A program made the position numbers and the translations under genes. Source: Neospora caninum Liverpool (Eukaryota > Apicomplexa > Conoidasida > Eucoccidiorida > Sarcocystidae). Taken from it: a stretch of DNA of 64,000 nucleotides. The first letter of the stretch is position 1; every line of letters starts with the position of its first letter. The notes beneath the pieces were generated by a model. That model had not been told where the DNA came from and did no database searches. It saw only the letters and a list, made by a program, of their open reading frames with translations. Below are positions 1 to 12,500 of the stretch, one piece after another. The stretch covers positions 1,364,001 to 1,428,000 of the forward strand of contig NC_018393.1 in the NCBI RefSeq assembly GCF_000208865.1. Direction: 5' to 3'.

Positions 1-300
1 CCAGGTGCAAAAGGAAACGACGTGGCAGACGAGGGAGGCGCGCTCTGCACTCGAATCGAGTATCCGGTCAGACGAGAAGATGTGCCGTTTTCCAGCTCGT
101 GCCGGACGAGTTCCTGATTCCCGAGATGCAGGCGACGCAGTTGGTCCTCATAGGACGACGCGAGAGAGGCAGAAGAGAGAGAAAGAGCTGCAGATACAGC
201 CGCAGCGGGGACGGAAGGAGACGCGTAAGCCGCAGGGACAACGCAGCCAGAGAGCGGACCGGGAGAAGAGACGGACAGAAGCGGAGGGACGGTAGAGAAG
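1..300. other. Possible fragment of a neighbouring gene
   Basis: Two readings compete. On the plus strand a pyrimidine-AG acceptor near position 76 opens a frame reading LVPDEFLIPEMQATQLVLIG before it degenerates into Arg-rich translation of purine-rich DNA. On the minus strand a frame containing YEDQLRRLHLGNQELV is open to the left edge, and the adjoining 150-760 region is strongly pyrimidine-rich on that strand, as leaders of other genes here are. Neither has a start, a stop or a family match I can support. It could be the end of one gene or the beginning of another running off the window. Confidence 0.2.
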
Positions 301-2491
301 AAGGGGGAGGGGGGGAAGACGGAGAGGCGTTTATCTTGGAGAAAAGGGAACTCTCCTGGTCCCGAGTGAGAGGCTGCGGTCGACGGCCGCGTCGACTCGG
401 CCTCGGAAGGACGCGAAGAGGAAGGCCGAGGCAGGCCGTACATCGGGAGATGAGCAGAAATGGGAAGTCGCAAAGAGCGAGAGAAAAGAACTGTCAAGAC
501 CGCGCTCTCGCCACCACAGGTGCCTCAGCTGCCTCGCTGTGTAGAGAGCGTCCTCTCGGAAGGGGGGGGGCGAGTCACACCGGCGACGAAGGAATGCGAA
601 GAGCGCCCAGGAAGAAAAGCAAAGACGGGACAAGAATGAAGAGAAGAAAGGGCAGAATCTAGAGAAAAGAGGAATGGCGGAGAGACGGCCTGGATAGTGG
701 CCGACGAAGAAGACAAGGTGCTCGGAAGAGGAAAAACCGAAAGGTGGACACACAGAGACTGAAGAAGGCCATGAGCGAGAGAAGGAAAAGATGTGGCATG
801 TGCGGGCGATGGTTCAGTTGCCTTTTGTTGAAGACAAAATGCGTCTAGCGCATGTAGAGAAACGAACACGGCGACACGCGTGTGTCCGCCTGTCGTCGCC
901 GTCGTCGTCGGCCTCCCGATGGACTACGCAGGGAGATGAAACTGGGTCGTCTCTCTTACCCGCAGCATAAACGAATCACAAAACAGGAAGGACGGCGGGA
1001 AGGCGAGACGTCCCAGATGAAAGGGCGACGTTTGAAGATGAAAAGTCGCGGGAAAACCGTCCGGCGCGCACACACACATATATCCTCTTTGCATACAACT
1101 CTGAGAGGGCGACAAGACACCCACGCAAGGAGGGAGCACGGAGTCCAGCCTCTTCGTGTGCGTTCGACATGGACCAGTGGAAAAACATGGAAATGGACAG
1201 GAGAGGGAAAGCTGCCTTTTCTTTGTGCCTAACTCTCGAAGATCTGACAAGAGAATGCATTTAAAGGCCTCTCCGGTCTTCTCCCGAATCTTCTCCCCCG
1301 CTGGTGGAATCCTCCCCCCTCGCGACGCTGACGCACTCTTGTAGCTCTCTCCGGGTGTATGTACACCTGGGAGGCGCGGCAAGCAGCGTGAGACTTGGTC
1401 TTTTCTCTATTGTGTTTGACAAAAAGAAAGCCGCGACCGTCCCCCGACTCTCGCATTCTCTTTCTGCTATCACTTTTCCCTCTTTTTTCTCCAGAAGTGC
1501 GAGGAACGTGCATTTAAACACCAAGGGATCGCCCTGGCGGTCGGACTCGAGGGCTCTTTTTCGCGCGCGCTCTCACTGTTTCGCCCCGCGACCCAAAGAG
1601 CGACGCATGCACAGGACACTGACATTGTGAATCGTGTTTCCTGCGAGGGCAAGAGAGCACTTCTTCTCAGCAAAGAGGGAACACTTTCAATGCATATATT
1701 CGTGAAGAGGCGAGACAGGCGTTGTCTCTCTCTCCATGTCTCTCTCTCCATGTCTCTCTCCGCTCTGTTGGTCCGTCGGTTCGCAGGAAACAGGGACGTC
1801 GCCAGACGGGCAACCCTGTGTCTTTCCCGTTCTCCGGTTGGCCTTCGTACCTATCGACTTTGTTTTCTCGCCCTCGTGGTCTCTTTGTCCTTTTGTTGTA
1901 TCCCCTAAAATTGAATGAGTCGTGGACATCGAGACGAGCGTCGCCCCGGCTGCACTCAAACCGTTTCTTAGTTTCCCACCCAGCGGCGCTGCTGCTGCTA
2001 CAGCACTCGCCAGCACACTCTCCGCGCGCGTCGATCCGCTCATATCTTAAAGAGTAACCGCTTCGTGAATACGCCACAAGACTTGCACATTTCGATTCTC
2101 TCTCTATCGAGATTTAGCTGTGCATACCTAGGCACATCTACTGAGTATATATGTCTAAGTACAACGCCGTTCCCTCGGTGATCCGTTTCGTTGTCACCGC
2201 GTAGCTTCTGCGTGTCTCGAAAGGAGAATTGAACGAAGAGAGTGTGTCGGAACACGGGAAAGACGGAACATCCGGAAAGGCGAAAACGCAGCAAGCGAGG
2301 CTCGGCTGAACCACGTTTTTTTCTTTTCGGGGTGTGAAGCGGCGTGCATCGGCGCGGATCTACGGGCGAGGCTTAACATCGCTCCGGGCGGAAGAAGGGA
2401 GGAGAAAGAGGAAGGCAACTTAGTCGTAAAAAATAGGAGGAAGAAGGACACGTAGAGGCGAATCGACCCAAGGAGACTCGGAACTAAAAGC
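301..2491. other. Intergenic DNA and MPC2 5' flank
   Basis: No gene is supported here. The first half is purine-rich on the plus strand (about 150-760). Positions 1724-1764 carry a short pyrimidine repeat in which TCTCTCTCCATG recurs. The stretch next to 2492 is the presumed promoter and 5' leader of the pyruvate carrier gene. Open frames of 90-220 codons on both strands show no conserved motif and look like chance frames in biased DNA. Confidence 0.5.
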
Positions 2492-4360
2492 ATGTCGGCT
2501 GTCGTCCACAAAATCTTCTTTCCTGGGGTCGCCCCGTACCTGCAGGCGAAGGCGCTCCAGCTGCCTCTCTCTGACCGAATGAAGAAATTTATTTGTGAGA
2601 TCCTTTCCTCTTCTTTTCTCTTTACCTTTCCGCTTTTTGGTGCGACTTCTCTCGATCGACGTTTCGCTTTTCTCTCTTCCCTGTCTTTCTGGTCTCTTCT
2701 CTCTTTTTCTCGGCTTCCCTGTCCTGCGTTTCGTTCAGAGTGCGCAGGCCCCCATCTATCATGCGCTTCTGCGTGGAGTCTTTCTTCTGCATGGAAGCGT
2801 CCTCGCCTACCTGTGTGCAATTTGTACACAGCTTTGTATGTGCGCACATGCGTATGTATATATGTACATGTATATATCTATATCTAGATAGATAGATATG
2901 TTTTGTATATATATATGTATGTCTATGTATATATATCTGTGTACGTGTGCGCAAAGACTGTTCATGGGCTCAACGCTGTGTACCTGTTAACCTGTGTGCA
3001 AATATCTCAGGTGGTAGTGTAACGATAGCGAGACTGACAAAAATGTGGAGGCATGTCCTTATTCAACTACATTCCTGGAACGCGAAGTTCACATTTTCTC
3101 TCGTGGTGAACTTGCTCTTCCCTTGCCTTCAGCGCATCCAGCGGGGCCCTTCACCATTCATTTTTGGGCGCCTGCGCTCAAGTGGGGCATCTGCATCGCG
3201 AACCTGGCCGATATGAAGACGAAAAAAGTCGAGCAAACTTCAGTTGCTCAGCAGTGTGGTGAGTTCGATTGGGCCGGGTCGTCACTGAGATGAACAAATC
3301 CACGACACAGACGCCGCATAGGTCGTGAGTGCACAGATCGGTAGTTCTGTGCAAGAATCTCGTGGGCACACAGATTCATGCGCGGTTTCATCGGAGACAG
3401 AACATGCACATGGTGAGAGTGTTGAAGTCTTCATCACTACAGGCTTCGTAGATTTACTCGTCTTTGCCAAGGCTCCCGTATAAAACCCTTATGATCTGTA
3501 TTACAGTGTCACATGGCGTTCCGATGTCTCTATTTCGAGGTGGTGTACGCTTGAGGGGAGTAGCGATCGACACACACACACAAACATATTTTCCTCCTTT
3601 CGTTGGAGGGACAGAAAGCTGAACGGGCCTTCGAGTGTGAGACGCCACTCGTTTCGTGAGAAGGCGCTGCATGGCACGCGTGCAAGCACAAACAGGTGTC
3701 TGTAAAGAGTGGCCTTCGGATGTGCATGCATAAATGTCTAGATGGAGAGGTATAGAGGGAGATTTATCAGATATTTGAATGCAGGTGTGAGGAGTTTCTA
3801 TGGTTTTGAGACACCTTATGGAAGATGGGTTTTTTACTCTTACAGCTGTCGCGCTGACGGGGATCATTTGGGCGCGCTACAGCACGGTCATTACGCCAAA
3901 GAACTGGAGTCTTTTCTCAGGTGGGTTGCCCTTCCGGATTCAAAGACGAGGCACTTGATCCTGTGTCTCCTAGTTGAGCGGTACCAAGCATGTGTCTTTC
4001 CCTCATATCCACTGTATTTAGCGGCAGAGAACAATCCTGGCAGTTACATCGTGTAAACACTGCATTCTTTCTTTTTTTTAGTACTGTCTAGGGTATGTGT
4101 GTGTGTCTCATGGATATATCGATGTACCTGTGGAGAGATTTGGACGTCAAGAACCGCGCGATTTGCTTGTGTACACGGGGTTTACGGCCCTCTCTAGTGG
4201 CGAGTGTTAATCGGACGTGGAACTCGCCCGGTTTTTTTGGGATTCTCTGCTTGTTGCCTCAGTTAACGTGGTCATGGCCATCACGGGATCGCTCCAGTTG
4301 TATCGCGTCTTGATGCACCACCTTGCGGAGAAGGAGGCACCTGCAGCGCCGTCGTGCTAA
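2492..4360 (+). CDS. MPC2: Mitochondrial pyruvate carrier subunit, MPC2 type
   Basis: Exons are 2492-2594, 3133-3258, 3846-3920 and 4263-4360. All introns are GT-AG and phase 1, and the join gives 402 nt (133 residues), the usual size for this family. Hallmarks are HPAGPFTIHFWAPALKWG (residues 36-53, matching the HPAGPxTxxFWAPxxKWG core of MPC2), NLADM, a TGIIWARYSTVITPKNWSLF segment and a last membrane segment ending QLYR. The family forms a heterodimer (MPC1/MPC2) in the inner mitochondrial membrane that imports pyruvate for the matrix pyruvate dehydrogenase or branched-chain dehydrogenase step. The PKNWSLF motif and the length favour MPC2 over MPC1. The start is the first ATG of the open exon; the short N-terminus has no separate targeting peptide, which is normal for MPC proteins. 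The partner MPC1 is not in this window. Confidence 0.95.
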
Positions 4361-6622
4361 TCGCGCGGCGCGAAGTCAGACATGCACAGAGAAGCCATGA
4401 ACGAAGCCTCTCCAGCACATCAAAGAGACGGTTTTGCGTCTAGCGGTCGGGAGGCGCGTTCCCTCACCGACCATTCCATGGAAAGTGCCGGCCGTGCCTG
4501 CGCATCTGATTCTGGACAGCCGTCGAGGGTACCGTGAAGGGAAGTTGAGCGAGTCCTGGTAGTGTGCATGCGACAGGCGAAGCCCGCGCCACACCGTCAC
4601 AGGTCGTAGGGCATATTCCTACAGGTGAACGAGTCTGTATTTCCTCTCGACTCGGCTAGATGAAGAAAAGGGAAACCAATCTGCGGTGAAATGCAAGGAA
4701 GTGGGAGACACGCGTCAGTGACTTGGGCGTTCATACGTACCCGCGCGTCAATCACTCGGTCGGTTATACGCGGGCGTGTTGCCCGGAGAACCGCGTGGAT
4801 GTGACAGCGAAAACGGTCGTTTCTCCGCGTCTCAATATATGTCTTTAAAAGAGTCCACAGTTTCCCGAGGTGGGAAGGTGGGACGCGCTGAAATACAATG
4901 ACTCCCAGGCGCCTCAATTGCCAGTCGCCTGGCCGATGCCTTTCATACACCATCGCTTTTGCCCACCGCGCAGCTCTTTTCCACCCACCGCGGGGGTTTG
5001 GTCAGTGCCTAACGATGCTCCTTGAACTTAGCGCGCCTCTGTCTCCGCTCTTCTCTCGAGTTCTCGGTGCGTGCCTGCCTCACTGGCTTCCGGGCCAAGC
5101 GCTGTCCTGAGTCTGTCGTTGAAAGGCGACCCTTTTCGAGGTCGGCGAAGCAGTTCGCAACACTACTGCCCCAACGTGTGTGAGATTGCACGGCACGGAA
5201 GCGTTTGCGAATGTCTCGCTTCTCGTTTCTTACTTTGTGTGGACCTGCGAAATGTCGGCGCTAAAAGGCAGCACTTCATGGCCAAAGGGAAAGGCTCACG
5301 TGAAAAAGTGAGAACCGGGCACGCTGTAGACAGCGAGCTCCCTGACGGCACAGATACACCGTGGCAGGAGGCGACGACTCTAAATTGCAAACGGCAATGT
5401 GCGACTCTGCACATGTCCCTGAGAAGCGAACAGATCTCTGTGTTTTAGCAATGCATTCGTAGCAACCGGCTTTCCCCAATGGAGAAGCGCCGAAGCACGG
5501 AAATTACGCTTTAGCCATCAACGAGTCTGTACAGACTCCGCCAGCTGCCTCGCAAACGCAACGCGGTGCCAAGTTCTATCTTCGCGGAGTTCAACAACCA
5601 AAACATTGTTTAGAAAAAAGAGCACTCCGTGGGTCACCGCTCCGCTTAGGCATATTCTCCTGGCGTCATAACGGGGGGTTCGTCTCGTGTGAGGTCCATT
5701 CGCGTTTTGTGGTGTCAACCGTACATCCGGACTGTTGGATTCGTGTATGTCTTTTTTTCTGCATGGATAACACCACAAAAGAACGTTTCTTTTGTTTTGA
5801 TCGTCTGGGACGAACAGTGACCGGCAAGCACGAAAGACGTCTTGAAAGAGTTACAGACGCTACAGCATTATCTTGAACATTCGCAGGACATTCGATCCTT
5901 TGCATACAGGTGCCGAGTTGTCGGCGATCTACTTGTTTTTTTCCTTTCCCGCTTTTTGGCTCGTCGGCCGCCTTCAAAAGAACGAATGTCTGTTTTTGAG
6001 GGCCGTTTCTGCCAGGGCGTTCTGCAAAAGTCCGGACGTTTCTTCAACTTGTATCTTTTTTCCATCGCAGGTTCCGTTTCGTGTGTCGGAAAGGTATTGT
6101 GTTTTCGCTTCGACGGTGACGTGCTAACAGATCCTTGTTCTTTTCGCTCTTCGCGTCTACCTGGTTTGTGCTCACGGGGAGAAATGCCAACCGCAGCGCT
6201 TTTTTTCTTCGCGTGTTTTGCCCTCGTGTCAAATCGACTCCAGACGAAATCCTGCATCCGATCCAGCCTCGTCCCAAACGGTATCTGATCCTCTTTCTCA
6301 CAAACGCGAACGGTTAACCGCGTTCCTCGGAGGAGTATCTGCATGTGCGAAGCTCGCACAGGGATTGGCAGATCAGAGATCCTCCCTGTTCTACGAAAAA
6401 TCAATTGTGCGTGGGGTCTGCCACTGCGTCTCTTCCAGGGGAATTCTGGCGCAGAGCTGAGACCGGCCCGGGGAAAAACATAAGGAGGGGCTCCTGATCC
6501 TCAGGGACTGAGAGAAAAAATTAAACGAATCGGAGGCCCCATTCATCAGGGTCTTCTTGTGTGCATCGTCATGCAAATATATGCATATACATTTGCTTAA
6601 CTCAGTACCGAAGATCTATTCT

Positions 6623-6655
<33 letters not shown>

Positions 6656-6781
6656 TACATACATACATACAGAGACACATCTTCATTCACGAGACGGATG
6701 ATAAACCACAGACCTATATATGTATATGTATCCATATCTTTACACGTATGCATAGCGTAAGTCTAAGCAGATCGACACCAA
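4361..6781. other. Intergenic: MPC2 3' side and protease promoter
   Basis: No coding exon is supported. It holds the MPC2 3' untranslated region and the 5' flank of the subtilase gene. T-rich stretches lie around 5930-6060, and a (TA)n tract followed by TACA/CATA repeats lies at 6625-6680, just before the protease start. The 60-178 codon frames here overlap on both strands without conserved motifs. Confidence 0.5.
6625..6652. repeat. (TA)n microsatellite
   Basis: About 14 uninterrupted TA units, followed by ATACATACATAC, 130 nt upstream of the protease start codon. It lies in the presumed promoter or leader and could be length-polymorphic. Confidence 0.9.
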
Positions 6782-9520
6782 ATGGGGATCCTTGGCTTTC
6801 CCTTTCGTGCCCTGTTTCAGAGCGGCTATGAGGCACGCCGGCGTGGTGTCTCTCTGTCCCAGGAGAGATCGGGTTTCCTTGTTTCGCGGCTGCTCCTTGG
6901 ATTCTTGCTTCACGAATTCTGGTCGCAATCTCCCGGATTCGTGTCAGCAGCTGAGCCTCGGGGACAGCACGCGGTCCTTCTCCGTCAGCCTTTCTACGCC
7001 GAGCAGGCAGAGCATGTGCGGTTCCCCATGCGAGTAGGCGATTTGACAGAAGACAACATTGAGGCCCTCGAGACGATAAGCCAGCAAATAGCTCGGGAGG
7101 TTCACGCGCAACAACTCCGGAGAAAGCGCGAAAGAGGGAAAAAGATACGCCCTTCTTCCTCCTCGCAGCAAAACACGCCAAAGCCGGCAGCTGCAACAGA
7201 ACCCGGCAAGCCGAAAGCTGGGAACAAGCGACATCCAGACGTCAAGCACGAAAAAGGGATAAATGAGAAAAACCGAAATGTAGACCAGGAAGCAACAGGT
7301 GAAACGGAAGAAAATCGGGAAAAGGGAGAAACCGGAGAAAAGGAAGGAAACGTACCAAAGGAAGAAACAGAAGAAAGCGGAAAAAATCTGGACAATGAGG
7401 AAACAGAAGAAAAGGAAGAAATCCAATACAGTGAAGAAACAGAAGGGAAAGGAGAGACTGTAGGGGGGCCAGTCACACAAGATGAGGCAGGAAACTCGGA
7501 GAGAAGAAACGAAGTCCGACACGAAGATGAAAATAAACCAAGTCCAAGCAGTGGCGGCACAGGCGAAACAGGTGCCAGTGGAGAAACGCCTTTACAGGAA
7601 AGCGAAGAGGAACTGGAATCTTCGAGCACCTCCCCAGAGGGCGACGTGTCCTCTCTGGGAGGACGGCTGATCATCGGCCTGACTGAAATTACTTTTCCAA
7701 TGGAGACAAACCAGTCCCGCAGCGAGACGTCACGGGCAGAAGCAACTGACAACAAATACGGAACGGCAGTGAGAGACTCTGGACATGACGAGGCACAGAT
7801 ATCCGGTTTTTCACACACACCGGCCTCGTCCCACTCACGAAGCGAGACAGACAACAAACGTGGAGCAGAAACTGCATACGTCGAAGAAGCAATTTCCCGG
7901 AACAATGTCCTCGGGCACGCTGACGCGGTTCGCGAAGCGAAGGCGCGGCTCCAGAGCGACCGATTGGCTGAGCTGGGCATTATGAAGGAAATGAAGGTGC
8001 TCGAAAACGTGGGTTTGGTTGTTCTAGAGTTAAACGATGATTTGTCAGAAGACTCCATCCGAGAAACCATCAAGACGCTGTGGCAGCGAAATCCCTCGAC
8101 GTGGCTGATTGAATCTGACACCGAAGTGACCTTCCGAGGGAGAGAGGCGTTTGCAGCAGGAGACCTCGTCGTCGTGCCCGATGTCGATGGAGAGAGGGGA
8201 GCGTTGGAAGATAAGTCTAACGAGGATATCCCGTCCAGGGGAGATAAAAGTGCAGAGGAAAACCCAGAGAATGAGACAAAGGCAGACCCAGAAACGCATT
8301 CAGGTGTACACGAAGAAGTTGGTCAGGGCGCGGCGCCAGACGACCAGCGCAGGAAGAGAAAGATTGCGGAAGCGGAGTCCGACGCGTCTTCTTCTTTTGC
8401 ACGAAAAGTAACGGAAGAAGGAAAGAGAAGGGTAGACGAACAAGAGGCAACAAACACTCGTCGGAGAGGGGATCAAGAGAGGAGTCGCACGTTGCCATCC
8501 TTCGGTGAAGGCGAGAAGAAAGAGGCGCGTTCTGAATCGAACCGAGACGGGGAGCGAAAGCGGTCCCAAGTTTTAGTTTCCATCTCTGCAAAGGAAGCAA
8601 AAACGGGCACAGAACATGGCCACTCCTCAGACGAACCGTCGGACCCAACTCCCTCACAACACCGGAAACAAGCAGATTTCTCCTCTGCGTCGCACGCGCC
8701 AACGAAAGGCGAACGTGACCACGTGGCGGCCAGCGCGCACAGAGAGGCCGACTCCGGAGGCATTCACATATCCGGCGTGGTAGAAGATTTTGAAGGAACG
8801 AATGAGGCCCGTGATATGCCAAAGGCTCACCCTGCCGGGATGCTGAAGCCCTCGACAGGGATTATCCCCCTGAGCCTCTACGAGGCTGTAGACTCGGCCG
8901 TTCGTGAGTCGCTCTTGGACAATTTTTCCTCAGCGAGCCCGCTCTTTCGCTCTGAGGTTTTGTGTCCTTCTCACCCTGTACCCTCTCCGGACAGCTGCCC
9001 CCAGCGATCTGCCCAAGGCAGTCGCTCTGTCGACCCCTCTCCAAGACTTCCTCAGCTCGCGTCCTCGCAACCGGAATCGCCTTCCCCTTCTCGGGCGCCG
9101 CTGTTGAAGGGGCGAAATTCGATTCCGCTCCTGTCGGGCCCCGTTCGGCATTTGGGGAAGATGCCTAACGACAGTTTGTTCTCAAGACAGTGGGCGTACC
9201 ACGAACCGAGAGTGAACGTGCGCGCTGTCGAAGCCTGGAATACTGTATACACTCACCGGCTGTCTCGCGCGGCGAACGCCAATGCCGACGGCGAACAAGT
9301 TGCCTTTGGGAGGAGACTTGCCGAACACGAGGCGCCGCACAGAGAGATCGCAGACGAAGAGAAACAGAGACGCTACGTCCGACGGGAGAAGATTGCCAAA
9401 GAATCAGAAGTAGAGACTCCAAGCGGAAATCGAAAAGGCGCCAAAAAAGAGCCGATCATTGTTGCTGTCATCGATACAGGTATATCCCATAATTCTCCCT
9501 CAGACGCACAACACACACAT

Positions 9521-9557
<37 letters not shown>

Positions 9558-12500
9558 CTCGCAACTTCCCGTATGTGCTGTGCATGATTGTCGTGAGGTG
9601 TTTCCGAGGGCAGGTTGGCATATACAGAGCTGTACCTGCATTCAGGATTCCTGAACATTTTGAATGAGATGACGCGGGGCGAGTCCGAGGCCATGCAGAA
9701 CGAGCACCTGTGTGCGGGAGTGTTCTGTTTTTCCGTCGCGGAAATTCAGGTGTCGACTACAACCACGAAGATCTGAGGACGCAAATGTGGCGCAACGAAA
9801 AGGAAATTCCCAACAATGGAATTGACGACGATGGTCAGAATACCGTGCCTCTTCAATTGGTTCACGTAGTTGTAAAGCGTTAGAAAATGGAATGTAGATG
9901 TGTCTCTCCAGGTCTGCACAGAGAGTGCTTGTAACCTTTTTGTGCTGTCGCCGTAAGGGAAAGTGAAGGACGCATAAACATAAAACATTCATTTCGATGT
10001 CTCTTTCGGTGATTTGCCGGTGTGTGTCGAAGACGCTGCACAAACGTGGAACAGGAAAGACATTTTGTTTTGTCGTAGGAAATGGATACGTCGACGATGT
10101 TCGTGGATACGACTTTGAGGGAAAAACAAATGATCCGATGGACTTGAACGGCCACGGTACCCACGTCGCGGGGATCATCGCCGCCGCCGCCAACAATCGA
10201 CGAGGCATCGCAGGTAAAACGCTTCGACCCTGAGACGCGAACCCTACGAATCTAGGAAATGAACCTGGCGACTCCGACGATGCCTGAACAGATCGAGTCT
10301 GTTGGGTCTGAAGGTTTCAGTCAAATAGCCACGCGACAGCGGCCACCAAAAATCCGTCGTACACCCTCTTCGTGTCGCAAAATACATGTATGTAGAACTG
10401 TGAATATGAGCGTGTGCATGTGCATTTTCCATGTGCAATATATACAGGTAAGCTGTACCGACGTTTTTTCGGCGGCGCGAATATGGCTCTGTGCCTATCG
10501 CGTATGTGTAATTGGAATTTAATATTTATCATCTCTGTTGGGATGCGATCGGTGTTTTCTGTAGTATTTGCTCCCTTTGTGCGGCGACAGCGGCATATTT
10601 TGATAGATTGTTTGCCTGCTCATACGAGAATCGTGCAGGATGTTCTGCGACACCTTTCGCTCTTTTCAACTGATGTCTTCACCCTCTCTTCGTCCGTCGT
10701 TTCGCTTCGTCCACCGACTCTGCGTCCTCTTCTTTTCTAATGCCCCATCCGTGTTGGGGCGATTTCTTGCCCAGCGTCAAACCGCCTCAGAGGTGTTCCT
10801 GCGGTTCCAAACTGCCGAGACTACCGGATCAGCTGCGGGTTGGCTTCCCGTCTTCCCTAACGGGCCTCTCCCACTTTTCTTCTTGCGCTTCCATTCTACC
10901 TTTCTTTTCCTCCCTTCCTGTCGGCGCAGGCGTGAACTGGGAGGTGAAAGTGATGCCTCTGAAATTCATCTCGCGGAGCAGTGCAGCTGCTGAGGCGATC
11001 GACTACTCGCTTCGGATGGGCGCAAAAATCAGCACAAACAGTTGGGGCTACACCACGCCGTCGGAAGGTCTCCGTCTCGCCATCGAGCGAACGGCCAAAA
11101 GGGGCCAGCTTTTTGTCGCCGCTGTCGACAATGCTGGCAAGGACAATTCTGTGTAAGAAACGTAGCCGGAAAGCAAACCCAAAGAGGTCTGTGTCTCAAT
11201 GTTTCACACACACTCGCGACGGCTACGCAGCGGAAGCCCATCTAGACGCAAGGGGAAAAAAAGGGTTCGGTACCGTAGAATCAACAGAGACGGGAACAGG
11301 GCGGAGTCCTCAGCTGCTCTTTGCAATACGCAAGAGGCATTATGAGAGAACAACCCGCGCTGATGGCGAGGCAAAAAGCCGCATTCGTGGTTTAGGATCC
11401 AGATACACAACGGAAAGACCGAGATAGAGACACCTGAGGGGAACAGAAAAAGCCGTGTGTCCTTTGTTGACGCCACCGCGTGCGGCTCGGTTTGAGACTG
11501 CTTTCTCGCATGCTTCTTACCGTTCTACCAGAGAAAACGATTTCCCCCCCAACTGGGGCTATGACACACGAACAGGTGCGGGGTTAAAAAGCCTGTTAAG
11601 AGTCGCAAATTTGTCCCCGGGAGGAATCGTCGCCTCGTCGTCCAACTGGAGTCCGTACACCGTCGACGTCGCTGCACCAGGTGAGGAGTGCCCACGGAAA
11701 AGAGGAAGGCAAGCAAACAAGGAGGGAGCAGGAACGGCAGGAGAAGAGGCGAAAGTGGATCTCCGTCTTCGGAAGAATCGGACAGTCCCTCGCCACAAAC
11801 GACTGTACATGTAGACAGAGAAGAATGGAACACCAGTGAAACGCTCTCTGATAAACATAGGAATCAGCCGGAGACAAATAAGCGCGACAGTCGCCGCTTC
11901 AAACCAGTTCTTTCAGCGTAAACACGCCAACTGAGGAAATGCGAAAATACGGTGTCGTTAAACGTATGTAATCCACAACTGGATGGATACGTGGAAGTCT
12001 ATACGTGCATAAAGGGGGTTACATACATATACTTATTCGCATAGATATGTATTGAAATGCCAGGTTCACGTTTCCCACACGCAACGCCCTCTCTATATAT
12101 TTGCGTGGATAACCAGAATGAGTAACTCACCTCCATAGCATGCTTAGGGGCAGTCTTTTTCGTGTATGCCTGCTATATATATATATATATATATATATGT
12201 CTAGCTGGAGGTACATGTATGCATGAACGGCGACATATTTCTCTTTCGCCTCATGTCGCTGCCGGTCCTTCAGGGACAGATATCATCAGCACCATTCCAA
12301 CTGGACGCTTCCCGGAGGGTTACGGATACAAAACCGGAACTTCCATGGCCACGCCGTTGGTGGCAGGTAATGCGTCAGAAAGCAGAAGAACGCATGCAAA
12401 CGCCTCTATTTACGCCCTAGTGGTAGCTCGAACAATAACCGACAACTGCGGCACCTGTAACAGGTCGTCTCTGTCGCTCTCGTTGCTCTCTCTGTCTCGA

